DNA from: Niallia taxi
Lineage (GTDB): Bacteria; Bacillota; Bacilli; Bacillales; Cytobacillaceae
Length of the DNA stretch: 64,000 bases
Assembly (NCBI RefSeq): GCF_004005475.1
Contig: NZ_RZTZ01000001.1
Span: 186,001-250,000 of the forward strand
Reading direction: 5' to 3'
The number at the start of each line of letters is the position of its first letter. Position 1 is the first letter of the stretch. The notes beneath the pieces are model-generated. The model did not search any database, was not told where the DNA came from, and saw only the letters and a program-made list of their open reading frames with translations. The position numbers were made by a program, and so were the translations under genes. Shown piece by piece: positions 18,889-28,699 of the stretch.

Positions 18889-20967
18889 TTAGCTTTGAGG
18901 TTCTTCCTTATAGTCGCATTCGACACATTGGACTTGGACACCTTTTTTCAGCTTTTTCTCTACAAGCATATTATCACATTTTGGACATGGGCGCTGTAAA
19001 GGTTTATCCCATGAAATGAAATCGCACTCTGGGAAACGGTCACAGCCATAAAAAATCCGGCGCTTTTTGCTTTTTCTTTCAATGATATTACCTTCAGCAC
19101 ATTTCGGACATTTCACGCCAATTTCTTTCACTATGGCCTTTGTATTACGGCAATCAGGGAAATTGCTGCATGCCATAAACTTGCCGTATCTGCCCATTTT
19201 AAACACCATTGGATTGCCGCATTCCTCGCAATCCTCACCTGCAGGCTCATCCTTTATTTCGACAGATTGCATTTCTTTTTCAGCTTTATCAAGGCTTTGT
19301 TCAAAAATTTTATAAAAACTATCAATAACTTTGACCCAGTTTATTTGCCCTGCCTCAATATTATCAAGGTTTTGCTCCATATGTGCAGTAAAGTCGACAT
19401 CGAGAATTTCCGGGAAGAATTCAAGTATCAGCTCAAGCACTATTTCACCAAGCTCTGTCGGCACAAACCTTTTATTATCAAGAGCAACATATCCGCGTTT
19501 TTGAATCGTATCGAGCGTAGGTGCGAATGTGGAAGGACGCCCTATACCAAGCTCTTCTAATGTTTTTACTAACCTTGCCTCTGTATACCTCGGCGGCGGC
19601 TGTGTGAAGTGCTGCTTTGGATCAATATCCTTATTGATGACTTCATCTCCCTCTTTTAAATCAGGGAGCTGTTTATTTTGCTCTTCTACCGCATCATCTG
19701 TACTTTCTACATACACCTTCATAAACCCAGGGAATTTAATTTTGGAACCTGTCGCACGGAACTTAACATCGCCGTTACGAAGATCAACACTCATAGTATC
19801 CATAACTGCCGGTGCCATCTGGCTCGCAATAAATCTCTCCCATATAAGCTTATACAAACGAAGCTGATCTCTAGAGAGATGTTCTTTTAAGGAATTAGGC
19901 TCTCTGTGTGTGCTTGTCGGTCTGACAGCTTCATGGGCATCTTGAGCATTTGCGTTTTTCTTTTCTTTACGATTTTGCTCTTTTGTATATTCAGTCCCAT
20001 AGTTTGAAGTAATGTATTCATGTGCTTCCGTTTGGGCAACTTCCGAAATTCGAGTTGAGTCTGTTCTCATATAAGTAATTAAGCCGACTGTGCCTTCTTT
20101 TTTACCTAAATCAATTCCTTCATATAGCTGTTGGGCAAGCATCATTGTCTTTTTCGCTCTGAAATTCAGCTTTCTTGCTGCCTCCTGTTGCAGGGATGAA
20201 GTTGTAAAAGGAACGGCAGGATTCCGTTTACGCTCCTTCTTCGTTACCTTCTCAACAGTAAACTTGTTGCCATTAAGCTGTTTTTTGACATTTTGTACTT
20301 CTGCTTCAGAATGAAGCTCTAACTTTTTATCTTTCAAACCATAAAACGCTGCCTCAAAGCTGGTTTTTCCCTTTGCAAAGCTTCCTTCTATTGACCAGTA
20401 TTCTTCAGGTACAAATGCTTTTATTTCATGTTCCCTGTCGATGATTAACCGAACTGCCACAGATTGTACTCTACCAGCACTCAGCCCTTTTTTGACCTTT
20501 TTCCATAGCAACGGACTGATATTATAGCCTACCAATCGGTCGAGCACCCGTCTTGCTTGCTGGGAATCGACTAAATCCATGTTTATTGGCCTTGGATGCT
20601 TGAATGACTCCTTAATAGCATCTTTAGTGATTTCATTAAAGACGACACGGCAATCTGAATCCACATCAACCTGGAGGCTGTTTGCCAAATGCCAAGCAAT
20701 TGCTTCCCCTTCGCGATCCGGATCGGCTGCGAGGTATATTTTTTTTGCCTTTTTAGCTGCTGTTTTTAATTCCTTTAATACAGGACCTTTTCCACGTATC
20801 GTTATGTACTTCGGTTCGTACTCTTTTTCTACGTCTACACCCATTTGGCTTCTAGGCAAGTCTCTGATATGCCCCATTGATGCTTTAACTTTATATTTTT
20901 TACCTAAATAGCGTTCAATTGTTTTCGCCTTTGCTGGCGACTCTACTATTACTAGAAACTCTGACAT
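18889..20967 (-). CDS. topA: DNA topoisomerase I
   Basis: TopA (692 aa) relaxes negative supercoils. The Toprim domain starts at [17 protein letters not shown] with the metal site [12 protein letters not shown] (82-93). The catalytic Tyr299 lies in [10 protein letters not shown]. The C-terminus (about 585-690) has three Cys4 zinc-binding segments: CEECGNP...CSNFPDC, CPKCAEG...CDRFPEC and CPKCDNM...CVEC. Length is normal for Bacillus. The ATG follows CTAAGGAGGACGTTGG, and a SigA-like promoter lies 40-65 bp upstream. Confidence 0.98.
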   Translation of the reverse strand: MSEFLVIVESPAKAKTIERYLGKKYKVKASMGHIRDLPRSQMGVDVEKEYEPKYITIRGKGPVLKELKTAAKKAKKIYLAADPDREGEAIAWHLANSLQVDVDSDCRVVFNEITKDAIKESFKHPRPINMDLVDSQQARRVLDRLVGYNISPLLWKKVKKGLSAGRVQSVAVRLIIDREHEIKAFVPEEYWSIEGSFAKGKTSFEAAFYGLKDKKLELHSEAEVQNVKKQLNGNKFTVEKVTKKERKRNPAVPFTTSSLQQEAARKLNFRAKKTMMLAQQLYEGIDLGKKEGTVGLITYMRTDSTRISEVAQTEAHEYITSNYGTEYTKEQNRKEKKNANAQDAHEAVRPTSTHREPNSLKEHLSRDQLRLYKLIWERFIASQMAPAVMDTMSVDLRNGDVKFRATGSKIKFPGFMKVYVESTDDAVEEQNKQLPDLKEGDEVINKDIDPKQHFTQPPPRYTEARLVKTLEELGIGRPSTFAPTLDTIQKRGYVALDNKRFVPTELGEIVLELILEFFPEILDVDFTAHMEQNLDNIEAGQINWVKVIDSFYKIFEQSLDKAEKEMQSVEIKDEPAGEDCEECGNPMVFKMGRYGKFMACSNFPDCRNTKAIVKEIGVKCPKCAEGNIIERKSKKRRIFYGCDRFPECDFISWDKPLQRPCPKCDNMLVEKKLKKGVQVQCVECDYKEEPQS

Positions 20968-21006
20968 CCAACGTCCTCCTTAGAGGGATTATAAATATTC
21001 ATTATT

Positions 21007-21033
21007 ATTGTATACTATGTTCGCTTTTGTCAA
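21007..21033 (-). promoter_or_regulatory. SigA-type promoter of topA
   Basis: On the minus strand a perfect -35 TTGACA (21028-21033) is followed after 15 bp by TACAAT (21007-21012), or after 18 bp by AATAAT. The spacing is not ideal for either. It lies about 40 bp before the topA start and downstream of the dprA terminator. Confidence 0.5.
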
Positions 21034-21150
21034 ACATTACGAAAATAAGTAAACGGTTACACTGTTATTATATGAATGGAAATCCTTGAAAATTTATTAT
21101 TTCATCTGTTGCAAACAGTATAACAGATTGTAAAAAATAGCAATACCTTT

Positions 21151-21190
21151 TTAAAAAAAAATGGAAAATAGATTCATTCTATTTCCCATA
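21151..21190 (-). terminator. Intrinsic terminator after dprA
   Basis: On the minus strand the arms ATGG-GAAATAGA and TCTATTTTCCAT enclose a short ATGAA loop and end in nine T residues. It lies about 25 bases past the dprA stop. Confidence 0.85.
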
Positions 21191-21213
21191 AAACTAGTAT
21201 TACTGCTTTTAAT

Positions 21214-22080
21214 TTACATGGTAAATTCCCATTCTTCCAATATATCTGCTGCATTTGTTACTAGCTTTGCCCCTTGCTTAATCAATTCATTCGTTCCATC
21301 TGAATATTTGCTGAAAATGCTGCCAGGAATAGCAAATACATCCCTGCCTTCTTGTAAGGCAAGATTTGCTGTTATCAGCGAGCCGCTTTGTCTTTTTGCC
21401 TCGACTACAAGCGTGCCTTTTGTTATACCACTGATTATTCTGTTACGCATTGGAAACTGCCATTTTTGAGGTCTTGTATTAGGAGGGTATTCAGACAAAA
21501 GTAGCTGGGATTTCATCATTTTCTCTGCTAAAGGCAAATTATGCTTTGGATAAATATGCTCAAAGCCGCCGGCAATAATCCCAATTGTTTTGCCGTTAAA
21601 TTCAACTGCCGTTTCATGTGCGAGAGCATCCACACCAGCGGCAAGCCCACTGACTATGACGACCTGCTCGTTAACAAGCTCTTGCATCATTGCCTTTAAA
21701 GCGTGTCTGCTGTATACTGTGGCATCACGGGAGCCTACTATTGCCAATTGCCTCGGCTTTTGTAATAGAGATAGATCTCCTTTTGCGTAAAGCACCCAGG
21801 GCGGCTGATATATTTCCTTTAACAAACTTGGATAACAGGGGTCAAAATAGGTGATTATGTGTATTCCTTGCTGTGTGTATCGCTGAATTTGTTGATGAAT
21901 GGTGTGGGAATAAAAGTCTTCGAGGGTATCTTTGTCAAGGAAGTTTCCGTTTGGATGGCAGCTATCGCGGAGGAAGTGAAGTCCAGGATCTGTTTTCAAT
22001 ATGGTAAAAATTCTTTTCCATGTCATTTTTCGGCAATGATGCAAGACAATTAATGTTTCTCTTAAATCATGTAACAGCAC
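21214..22080 (-). CDS. dprA: DNA processing protein DprA (Smf)
   Basis: DprA loads RecA on incoming single-stranded DNA during natural transformation. The Rossmann-like core is clear (AIVGSRDATVYSRHALKAM, VIVSGLAAGVDALAHETAV, GIIAGGFEHIYPKHN, FPMRNRIISGI). The frame is open to a TTG at 22107. The GTG at 22080, preceded by AAGAAAGGGTTGA, gives 288 aa and the better ribosome site. It stands alone between sucD and topA, with a terminator on each side. Confidence 0.95.
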   Translation of the reverse strand: MLLHDLRETLIVLHHCRKMTWKRIFTILKTDPGLHFLRDSCHPNGNFLDKDTLEDFYSHTIHQQIQRYTQQGIHIITYFDPCYPSLLKEIYQPPWVLYAKGDLSLLQKPRQLAIVGSRDATVYSRHALKAMMQELVNEQVVIVSGLAAGVDALAHETAVEFNGKTIGIIAGGFEHIYPKHNLPLAEKMMKSQLLLSEYPPNTRPQKWQFPMRNRIISGITKGTLVVEAKRQSGSLITANLALQEGRDVFAIPGSIFSKYSDGTNELIKQGAKLVTNAADILEEWEFTM

Positions 22081-22144
22081 ACTCAACCCTTTCTTGTATA
22101 TATTCAATTACTATTATAAAAATACATATCCCTGTCTCCTTTTT

Positions 22145-22174
22145 ATTATAATAAATTACCCACTTTAATTCCAA
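22145..22174 (-). promoter_or_regulatory. Candidate SigA promoter of dprA
   Basis: TTGGAA (22169-22174) and TATAAT (22145-22150) are separated by 18 bp on the minus strand, about 65 bp before the GTG start. No ComK-type AAAAN5TTTT pair is obvious beside it. Confidence 0.4.
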
Positions 22175-22206
22175 AGATTTGCTATATAATAGAAGAAACT
22201 CGTCTT

Positions 22207-22257
22207 TTTTTTGCACAAAAAGGCTAGCCTCCAGCGTTAAGCTAAGGCTAGCCTTTT
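22207..22257 (-). terminator. Intrinsic terminator after sucD
   Basis: Arms AAAAGGCTAGCC (22246-22257) and GGCTAGCCTTTTT (22217-22229) form a strong hairpin 12 bases past the sucD stop, followed by TTTTTGTGC and a further run read as A on this strand. This is the strongest stem in the sucCD-topA stretch. Confidence 0.88.
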
Positions 22258-22268
22258 ACTTGATAAAA

Positions 22269-23192
22269 TTAGACTCTGCTTTCTTCCACCTTATGTGTTT
22301 TGCATTTGTCTAAAAGATCTGTTTCCTTCAGCACTTCAATCAATGTCGCACCCATTTCAGCAGGAGTAGGGGCTACCTTGATTCCACACTCATTCATTGT
22401 TTTGATCTTTTCATCTGCTGTGCCCTTACCACCTGAAATGATCGCACCTGCATGACCCATCCTTTTTCCTGGAGGTGCTGTTCTTCCACCGATAAAGCCA
22501 ACAACAGGTTTTGTCATATTGGCTTTGACCCACTCGGCTGCTTCTTCTTCTGCCGTTCCGCCAATTTCACCAATCATAATAACCGCATACGTGTCTTCAT
22601 CCTCATTGAACTTCTTCAACACGTCAATAAAGTCTGTGCCATTAACAGGGTCTCCGCCAATTCCTACTGCCGTAGACTGGCCTATTCCTGCCTGTGTCAG
22701 CTGATGAACCGCTTCATATGTCAAAGTACCTGAACGGGAAACAACGCCAACATGACCCTTTGTATGGATATATCCAGGCATAATTCCAATCTTGCACTCA
22801 TCTGGAGTGATAACTCCCGGACAGTTCGGGCCTATTAATCTTGTATTTTTGCCTTCCATATAGCGTTTAACCTTTACCATATCTAAAACAGGGATATGCT
22901 CTGTTATACAAATCGTCAAATCTAGCTCTGCATCAACAGCTTCCATGATTGCATCTGCTGCAAACGGGGCAGGCACATAGTTGACAGATACTGTTGCATT
23001 TGTTGCTGCAACAGCTTCTTTCATTGTATTAAAAACCGGAACACCTTCTACTGCTGTTCCACCTTTACCAGGTGTTACCCCAGCAACAATTTTTGTGCCA
23101 TATTCGAGCATTTGCTTCGTATGAAAAAGAGCCGTTGCTCCTGTAATACCTTGAACAATGACTTTCGTTTCTTTATTGATGAATATGCTCAT
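22269..23192 (-). CDS. sucD: Succinate-CoA ligase alpha subunit
   Basis: SucD binds CoA and carries the phosphohistidine of the TCA enzyme that turns succinyl-CoA into succinate and makes ATP or GTP. From the ATG at 23192 it is 307 aa. Visible are the CoA site [15 protein letters not shown] and the active-site region ([17 protein letters not shown]). The frame opens further upstream (23240), but the ATG after AAAAAGGGGGAGAAATCA gives the family N-terminus [14 protein letters not shown]. It overlaps sucC by 20 bases. Confidence 0.97.
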   Translation of the reverse strand: MSIFINKETKVIVQGITGATALFHTKQMLEYGTKIVAGVTPGKGGTAVEGVPVFNTMKEAVAATNATVSVNYVPAPFAADAIMEAVDAELDLTICITEHIPVLDMVKVKRYMEGKNTRLIGPNCPGVITPDECKIGIMPGYIHTKGHVGVVSRSGTLTYEAVHQLTQAGIGQSTAVGIGGDPVNGTDFIDVLKKFNEDEDTYAVIMIGEIGGTAEEEAAEWVKANMTKPVVGFIGGRTAPPGKRMGHAGAIISGGKGTADEKIKTMNECGIKVAPTPAEMGATLIEVLKETDLLDKCKTHKVEESRV

Positions 23193-24366
23193 TGATTTCT
23201 CCCCCTTTTTGTACATATGACACGATCTTTTCAGCACCATCTGCCATGGAACTTGCAGAAATGATATTGATGCCTGATTCGCTCAAAATCTTTTGGCCAA
23301 GCTCCACATTCGTTCCTTCCAGCCTAACAACAAGCGGTACTTGCAGGCTCACCTGTTTTGCTGCTTCAACGATACCCTCTGCAATGATATCGCACTTCAT
23401 AATTCCACCGAATATATTAACAAAAATGCCCTTTACTTTTTCGTCGGACAAAATGATTTTAAATGCTTCTGTAACTTTTTCAGCTGTTGCACCGCCGCCA
23501 ACATCAAGGAAGTTCGCGGGCTCTCCGCCGTAGTGCTTCACGATATCCATTGTGGCCATCGCTAAGCCAGCACCGTTTACCATACAGCCGATATTTCCAT
23601 TTAATGCGATATAGCTTAAGTCAAATTTTGAAGCTTCAAGCTCCTTCTCGTCCTCTTCATCCAAATCACGGTATGCAAGAATATCCTTATGTCGGTATAA
23701 TGCATTAGAGTCAAAGTTCAGCTTTGCATCAAGTGCCATCACATCACCTTCCTCTGTTAAAACAAGAGGGTTAATTTCAGCAATAGAACAATCCTTCTCA
23801 CAAAATACGCGATAAAGGCCTGTCATGAATGAAACAGCTTTATTGACTTGAGGACCAGGAATATTGATTGCGAATGCAACTCGTCTTGCTTGGAAAGGAG
23901 TAAGACCTGTTAATGGATCAATTACTTCTTTAATGATTTTCTCAGGCTGTGTTTCAGCTATTTCTTCGATTTCTGTTCCACCCTCTTCTGATGCCATTAA
24001 TACAATACGAGAAGTAGAACGGTCAACAACAAAGCCAATATAATATTCCTTTTTGATACGGCAGCCTTCCTCAATCAGCAAACGCTTAACAACTTTTCCT
24101 TCAGGGCCAGTCTGATGTGTTACAAGGGTGCTCCCCAAAATCTGTTCTGCGTATTGCTTAACCTCTTCAAGAGATTTCGCAACTTTAACACCGCCGGCTT
24201 TTCCTCTGCCTCCAGCATGAATTTGCGCCTTAACAACCCATGCATCACTGTTAAGATGCTCTGCTGCAAATAGGGCCTCTTCAACGGTAAATGCAACACT
24301 TCCTTTAGGGACAGCTACACCATTTAATGCTAGAATTTCTTTCCCTTGATATTCGTGAATATTCAT
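23173..24366 (-). CDS. sucC: Succinate-CoA ligase beta subunit
   Basis: SucC supplies the nucleotide-binding ATP-grasp domain of succinyl-CoA synthetase. From the ATG at 24366 ([20 protein letters not shown]) it is 397 aa. The family length is about 386, so the C-terminus [10 protein letters not shown] is a short extension that runs over the sucD start. Key segments are [16 protein letters not shown], the metal site [11 protein letters not shown], and the C-terminal [13 protein letters not shown]. An upstream extension of 11 codons is rejected because it lacks a ribosome site. Confidence 0.97.
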   Translation of the reverse strand: MNIHEYQGKEILALNGVAVPKGSVAFTVEEALFAAEHLNSDAWVVKAQIHAGGRGKAGGVKVAKSLEEVKQYAEQILGSTLVTHQTGPEGKVVKRLLIEEGCRIKKEYYIGFVVDRSTSRIVLMASEEGGTEIEEIAETQPEKIIKEVIDPLTGLTPFQARRVAFAINIPGPQVNKAVSFMTGLYRVFCEKDCSIAEINPLVLTEEGDVMALDAKLNFDSNALYRHKDILAYRDLDEEDEKELEASKFDLSYIALNGNIGCMVNGAGLAMATMDIVKHYGGEPANFLDVGGGATAEKVTEAFKIILSDEKVKGIFVNIFGGIMKCDIIAEGIVEAAKQVSLQVPLVVRLEGTNVELGQKILSESGINIISASSMADGAEKIVSYVQKGGEINEHIHQ

Positions 24367-24489
24367 TCTCCCACATCCCTTTTGCAAATTCTTTTTCACT
24401 TCTTGCCAGATTTCCCTGCATACTTTTACTTATGTACGAGTGTGAAAAAAAATAGCTTTTTTCCATCTCGACAAAAAAATATTTTTTCC

Positions 24490-24518
24490 GTTTTAAAAGG
24501 ACCCCTTCCTTTTAAAAG
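24490..24518. repeat. Palindrome in the sucC leader
   Basis: Perfect 11-bp arms TTTTAAAAGGA and TCCTTTTAAAA enclose a 5-bp centre, about 85 bp downstream of the promoter and 125 bp before sucC. It could be an attenuator hairpin or an operator. A T-rich tract follows at a distance on the minus strand. Confidence 0.6.
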
Positions 24519-24588
24519 TATCTTTAACACTGTATTAATATTCTCTATCAACACAATATTTTCTTACTTTTTGGAAAAAACACTCTAT

Positions 24589-24630
24589 TGTTTACGCTTT
24601 CATTTTATATAAAAGCAACACTTTTGTCTA
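24589..24630 (-). promoter_or_regulatory. sucCD promoter with overlapping candidate CcpA (cre) site
   Basis: TAGACA (24625-24630) and TAAAAT (24602-24607) with a 17-bp spacer make a good SigA promoter. Directly at its -10 end the minus strand reads TGAAAGCGTAAACA (24589-24602). This matches the cre consensus TGWAANCGNTNWCA at all but one fixed position. The overlap with the start region would fit CcpA repression. The leader to sucC is then about 230 nt. This is a prediction from pattern only. Confidence 0.55.
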
Positions 24631-24652
24631 TTAAAAAGGCACTAATTTACAA

Positions 24653-24681
24653 TAAAAAAATTATCCCCTTTAAAAAGGGGA
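24653..24681 (-). terminator. Intrinsic terminator after ylqH
   Basis: Arms CCCCTTT and AAAGGGG form a tight hairpin 9 bases past the ylqH stop, followed by TAATTTTTTT on the minus strand. Confidence 0.8.
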
Positions 24682-24689
24682 CTATACTA

Positions 24690-24980
24690 CTAGTTATCAG
24701 ACTCCGCTCCATATGTTTTATCAAGCTTATAGATAAAAGCAAAAACCTCAGCCACTGCCTGATACAAGTCTTCAGGGACTTGCTCCTGCAAGTTGAGCTT
24801 ACCTAGCAGTTCTACTAGTGATGGGTCTTCCTGAATTGGCACACCGTTTTCTTGTGCCTTTTTAATAATATTATCAGCAATCAGCCCCTTACCCTTTGCT
24901 GACACTACTGGTGCAGAGTGCTGCTGCTGTTTATAGCTAAGGGCAACAGCTTGCCGCCTTTCCTTATCGTTTGCCTTCAT
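24690..24980 (-). CDS. ylqH: FlhB-like cytoplasmic-domain protein YlqH
   Basis: This 96-aa soluble protein resembles the cytoplasmic C-terminal domain of FlhB/YscU export switch proteins: AVALSYKQQQHSAPVVSAKGKGLIADNIIKKAQENGVPIQEDPSLVELL, with the family pattern of an A/V-rich strand followed by I..DPxLVxxL. The autocleavage motif NPTH of true FlhB is missing (QHSAP stands at about that place), and there is no membrane part. It overlaps ylqG by ATGA. In B. subtilis ylqG-ylqH hold the same place between rnhB and sucC. Its role is not established as far as I know. Confidence 0.85.
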   Translation of the reverse strand: MKANDKERRQAVALSYKQQQHSAPVVSAKGKGLIADNIIKKAQENGVPIQEDPSLVELLGKLNLQEQVPEDLYQAVAEVFAFIYKLDKTYGAESDN

Positions 24981-26251
24981 ACTTTGTAATCTACCCCTTT
25001 ATAATAGGCAGGCATTAATTTGTGCAGACCTAAATCTGGTTTATCCAGCTTATCTTCCTGAAAAGATTTAAACTCCAGTGATGACAAGGTGTATTGAACG
25101 TCCTTCATTTTTTCCTGCAAGCCATGAATCATGCCTTTCATAAGCGGCTCTATTTCATGATTTTTATTAAAGACTGTGATATTTACTATTCTGTGCTGTA
25201 TTTGCATATCTATTGCTGTCTCTTTTAAATGTGCCAAATCAAGATAAAACAGAATGCGGCAATAATCAGAATCTATCTTTCCATCTTTCGTTTTCCTTCC
25301 ACTGTATTGCATAGTAGCATCCATGGAGTGATTTTGGAAATGCAGGGGGAATTGGAGCATTAACTGCATGATTGGACCTGTTTCCTGGCTTAATAGCTGC
25401 ATGCCTGTTACCTTGTCCGTAAGAGCAGCTGCCAATTCCTTCACATGTGTGGGAGCATCCGTTTTTAAAAATTCCAGCAGAAGCGGCTTAAGCAGGTTCC
25501 ATTCAGGAGCGCCCTTGCCTCCATCTGTTTTTGCATGCAGCAATTCATGTTCGTAAGAATAGCCAATGGTATGAAGCAATTTTTGCAGCTGCTCCTTTAT
25601 TACGCTCGCATCAGGTAAATCAATATTTTTGCCTGTTGCAAGCTCCTTAAGAACAGTTTGTAATTTTGGAGAAACAGATGGACTACCAGACAGTTCATTC
25701 AATAATTTTCCCGCAAGACTGTTCATGGAACTGCCTTCTCTAACAGCCATTAAGCTCGCAAACACTTTTTCCGTAAAGGGAAGCTCCCTCTGGATCATTT
25801 CCTTTATTGTGTCTATAGCTTTAGGGCTGTCTGCAGATTCTTTCATCCATTTGCCTGCAAGAGAGAGGACCTCACCAGACAGCGGCAGGTTCTCCTTTAA
25901 AAGCATTGACGTAAGCTGCTTCATTTCTTTTGTATTAGGCAAGGACCATTGTTCAAGCAATGTGTCTGTATTAGCATCATTATTGACAGGGCTTATAGGA
26001 GACAATACCTTTAATGCCAGCTTTCCATCACCGTCTTGAACTTGGAACAAATAGTTCTTGTCGGTGTTTAATGCAGTCGATAATTCAGCAAGGACCTTCT
26101 GGCTTCCAACTTGAATTTCTGCCATATTATTCGTAAAATACTTATTTACACGCCCCGTGATTACTTGACCTTGGCGAAGCTCTAGTGGTCTTGCAGTAAC
26201 TGCTTGCTCCAAACCTGCTGGAAGTCCTTGTCCAATACGTATGCCATTCAT
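24977..26251 (-). CDS. ylqG: YlqG, possible FliK-like partner of YlqH
   Basis: This 424-aa protein has no signal peptide or membrane segment. Residues about 20-95 look like a small beta domain (GQVITGRVNKYFTNNMAEIQVGSQKVLAEL). A helical middle follows. The C-terminal part at about 325-405 (CRILFYLDLAHLKETAIDM, then VNITVFNKNHEIEPLMKGMI) reads like the FliK C-terminal domain, where a strand pair is followed by a helix. The next gene is the FlhB-like ylqH, coupled by ATGA. The FliK resemblance is my inference; the gene assignment rests on position between rnhB and ylqH. Confidence 0.72.
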   Translation of the reverse strand: MNGIRIGQGLPAGLEQAVTARPLELRQGQVITGRVNKYFTNNMAEIQVGSQKVLAELSTALNTDKNYLFQVQDGDGKLALKVLSPISPVNNDANTDTLLEQWSLPNTKEMKQLTSMLLKENLPLSGEVLSLAGKWMKESADSPKAIDTIKEMIQRELPFTEKVFASLMAVREGSSMNSLAGKLLNELSGSPSVSPKLQTVLKELATGKNIDLPDASVIKEQLQKLLHTIGYSYEHELLHAKTDGGKGAPEWNLLKPLLLEFLKTDAPTHVKELAAALTDKVTGMQLLSQETGPIMQLMLQFPLHFQNHSMDATMQYSGRKTKDGKIDSDYCRILFYLDLAHLKETAIDMQIQHRIVNITVFNKNHEIEPLMKGMIHGLQEKMKDVQYTLSSLEFKSFQEDKLDKPDLGLHKLMPAYYKGVDYKV

Positions 26252-27037
26252 TTAAATGCCCCTATTCCTCGTAGCCATTTCCTTGATCGGGGAAAAGCTT
26301 TTACGGTGATGTATCGTATAGCCTTCTGTCTCTAATGCAAGCAGATGCTCTTTAGTGCCATATCCCATATTACTTGCGAAACAATATGCTGGAAACTCTT
26401 TATCGAGATTTTTCATCATCTCGTCTCTTGTTACCTTTGCAATAATACTCGCTGCTGCAATGGATACACTTTTACTGTCCCCTTTAATAATCGATTTACT
26501 TGGATACGGAACGTTTAGCTTCATAGCATCAATCAGCAAAAAGTCCGGCTGCTGATCGAGATTTTGGACAGCTGCTAGCATTCCTTTTTTTGTCGCCTCA
26601 TAAATGTTAATCCTATCAATTTCCGCTGGTTCGATAATACCAACACCGATGGAAATTGCTTGTTTTTGAATAATTTCATAGTATTGCTCTCGTTTTGCTT
26701 CAGACAGCTTTTTTGAATCATCTATTCCCGGCAGATAGAAGCTTTCAGGGAGTATGACTGCAGCGGTCACAACTGGTCCTGCTAGAGGTCCCCTGCCCAC
26801 TTCATCAATGCCAGCAATATATGTATATCCTTGTTCTCTTATTTCTGTTTCATATATACAAAGCTCTATAAAACGGTTATGAAGCTGCACTTCCTTTTCC
26901 TTTTGCTTTTCCCAAGAAGTTATCAGCTTTTGCACGCCAACTCGTTTGTCTTCTTTTAACTGCTCCCAATAAGGGTCATGTTTGTCTGTTATCTTTTCAA
27001 GTAATTCCTTAATTTCCTTTAATGTTGCCAATGCCAC
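26252..27037 (-). CDS. rnhB: Ribonuclease HII
   Basis: RNase HII (261 aa) cuts RNA in RNA-DNA hybrids and removes misincorporated ribonucleotides. The [15 protein letters not shown] motif (acidic DE) and [11 protein letters not shown] are at about 76-110. LLIDAM follows, then the late catalytic region [12 protein letters not shown]. The N-terminal 70 residues form the helical extension usual in Bacillus RNase HII. The start is GTG at 27037 with GGGAGTTACTTAAA upstream. Its TAA abuts the ylqG ATG with no gap. Confidence 0.96.
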   Translation of the reverse strand: MALATLKEIKELLEKITDKHDPYWEQLKEDKRVGVQKLITSWEKQKEKEVQLHNRFIELCIYETEIREQGYTYIAGIDEVGRGPLAGPVVTAAVILPESFYLPGIDDSKKLSEAKREQYYEIIQKQAISIGVGIIEPAEIDRINIYEATKKGMLAAVQNLDQQPDFLLIDAMKLNVPYPSKSIIKGDSKSVSIAAASIIAKVTRDEMMKNLDKEFPAYCFASNMGYGTKEHLLALETEGYTIHHRKSFSPIKEMATRNRGI

Positions 27038-27116
27038 TTTAAGTAACTCCCTTTCTCCCTATTTATATCGTCTCTTTCTAGAATTAATTTAACAGCTCCT
27101 TAAACAATCGTCCATT

Positions 27117-27165
27117 AAAAAAAAAGAGAAGCGCCCAACAAAACGATGGTCAATTCTCTTTTCTT
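27117..27165 (-). terminator. Intrinsic terminator after rbgA
   Basis: Arms AAAGAGAA (27154-27161 on the other strand) and TTCTCTTT (27123-27130) enclose a loop that is itself partly paired and end in TTTTTTTTT on the minus strand, about 25 bases past the rbgA stop. Confidence 0.75.
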
Positions 27166-27189
27166 TGCTAAGACAGGCTGCCTTATCTA

Positions 27190-28056
27190 TTAATCTTCTT
27201 GCACATCGAAATCACTTGGTTGTTCGAATGTCAATCTGCCGAATTTTTCACTTCTAATTTCTCTTATTACCAATTCTGTAACCTTGTCATAATCGACAAC
27301 AGCTCCGCCTGTAAGGCACCCGCGAACTTCACCGATTCTGTCAAAGAACTCAACAATGTCCTCTGGTATTTCTTGAAGCTGAAAACGCTCCTTCAGCCTT
27401 TCAGGATATTCTTGTTCTAAGAATCGCAGTCCATAAATAGCGATATCCTGCAGGTTAAGAATTGTATCCTTAATGGCGCCAGTTAATGCTAGCTTTAATC
27501 CAACACTCTGATCCTCAAACTTTGGCCAGAGAATCCCTGGGGTATCAAGAAGCTCCAATTCCTTCCCTACCTTAATCCATTGCTGTGCCTTTGTTACACC
27601 TGGAGTATTGCCTGTTTTAGCAATATTCTTTTTGGCAAGCCTGTTAATTAATGTGGATTTACCTGCATTTGGAATTCCAACAATCATCGCTCTTATTGCA
27701 CGAGGTCTTATGCCTTTTGCCCTCATTCTATCAAACTTCTCTGCAAGCACTACATGCGCCAATGCCGTAATTTCCTTCATTCCGACACCCGCCTGCGAAT
27801 TTATCGCAAGTGCTTGTATGCCTTGCTTTTTAAAATGAGCAATCCATTGCTTTGTTCTTTCGCCATCTGCCATGTCTGCCTTGTTAAGTAAAACAATTCT
27901 TGGCTTATGCTGGATGATCTCGTCAATCATCGGATTTCTGGAAGACTGTGGAATTCTCGCATCCACTAATTCAAAAATGATGTCAACAAGCTTTAATTTC
28001 TCTGTTACTTGTCGTCTTGCTTTGGCCATATGGCCCGGAAACCATTGTATTGTCAA
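27190..28056 (-). CDS. rbgA: Ribosome biogenesis GTPase RbgA (YlqF)
   Basis: RbgA drives late assembly of the 50S subunit. It is a circularly permuted GTPase: the G4 motif NKAD (about 58-61) comes before G1 GIPNAGKST (about 127-135) and G3 DTPG. The N-terminus [13 protein letters not shown] is the family signature. The frame is open to a GTG at 28065. The TTG at 28056 gives the family start MTIQWFPGH and has GAGGTGG five bases upstream, so it is preferred (288 aa). Confidence 0.95.
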   Translation of the reverse strand: MTIQWFPGHMAKARRQVTEKLKLVDIIFELVDARIPQSSRNPMIDEIIQHKPRIVLLNKADMADGERTKQWIAHFKKQGIQALAINSQAGVGMKEITALAHVVLAEKFDRMRAKGIRPRAIRAMIVGIPNAGKSTLINRLAKKNIAKTGNTPGVTKAQQWIKVGKELELLDTPGILWPKFEDQSVGLKLALTGAIKDTILNLQDIAIYGLRFLEQEYPERLKERFQLQEIPEDIVEFFDRIGEVRGCLTGGAVVDYDKVTELVIREIRSEKFGRLTFEQPSDFDVQED

Positions 28057-28105
28057 AATATCCACCTCTAATTACTGCTGCTTTTTTGTCAGCATAAAAC
28101 TTTTC

Positions 28106-28660
28106 TTAGTTCACTAATTTAATGTCTGATATTGGCCAGTAAATCATGCTTGTATTGCCAAGAACCTTCTCATAAGGGATTGTCCCAATATGACGGCTAT
28201 CCTTGCTGTCACGGCGGTTATCACCCATAACGAATAGCTCTCCTTCTGGAACAGTGCTTTGACCAATTTTGTCTTCCAGCTTAAAGGATTCTGTTAAAGG
28301 ACCATCTGTAACCTGTTTTTTGTATTCATCCAAATATGGCTCTTTATAAGCCTTCCCATTCACGTATAGTACGTCATCCTTGTACTCAATTGTATCACCA
28401 GGTAAACCGATTACTCTTTTAATATAATCCTTTCCTTCTGGTGCATGGAATACAATAATATCAAAGCGTTTAGGTTCACTTACTTTGTAATTTACTTTGT
28501 TTACAATCATTCGGTCTGAATTATGTAATGTAGGCATCATCGATTCTCCGTCCACTACAATCGGAGCAAATAAAAAGGAGCGAATCACAACGGCCAATAC
28601 AACTGCGATTACTAACGCCTTACCCCATTCCCATATCTCGTTTTTCTTTTTCTTTGCCAT
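28106..28660 (-). CDS. lepB: Type I signal peptidase
   Basis: This 184-aa membrane enzyme removes signal peptides from exported proteins. One N-terminal membrane segment lies near residues 13-33. The catalytic Ser40 is in DGESMMPTL, Lys81 in KDYIKRVIGLPGD, and the box GDNRRDSKDSRHIG follows. It is of the small SipS type. The ATG at 28660 has GGTGA five bases upstream; GTG at 28669 is an alternative. B. subtilis 168 has no such gene between rplS and rbgA. Confidence 0.95.
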   Translation of the reverse strand: MAKKKKNEIWEWGKALVIAVVLAVVIRSFLFAPIVVDGESMMPTLHNSDRMIVNKVNYKVSEPKRFDIIVFHAPEGKDYIKRVIGLPGDTIEYKDDVLYVNGKAYKEPYLDEYKKQVTDGPLTESFKLEDKIGQSTVPEGELFVMGDNRRDSKDSRHIGTIPYEKVLGNTSMIYWPISDIKLVN

Positions 28661-28699
28661 CTTGTTCACCAATCCTCATTTTTTGTAAGCTCTCTTTTT

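Noticed and set aside
24367-24399. N-terminal extension of SucC from 24399
   Set aside because: The family starts at [10 protein letters not shown], and only that ATG has a ribosome site; the upstream codons are chance reading.
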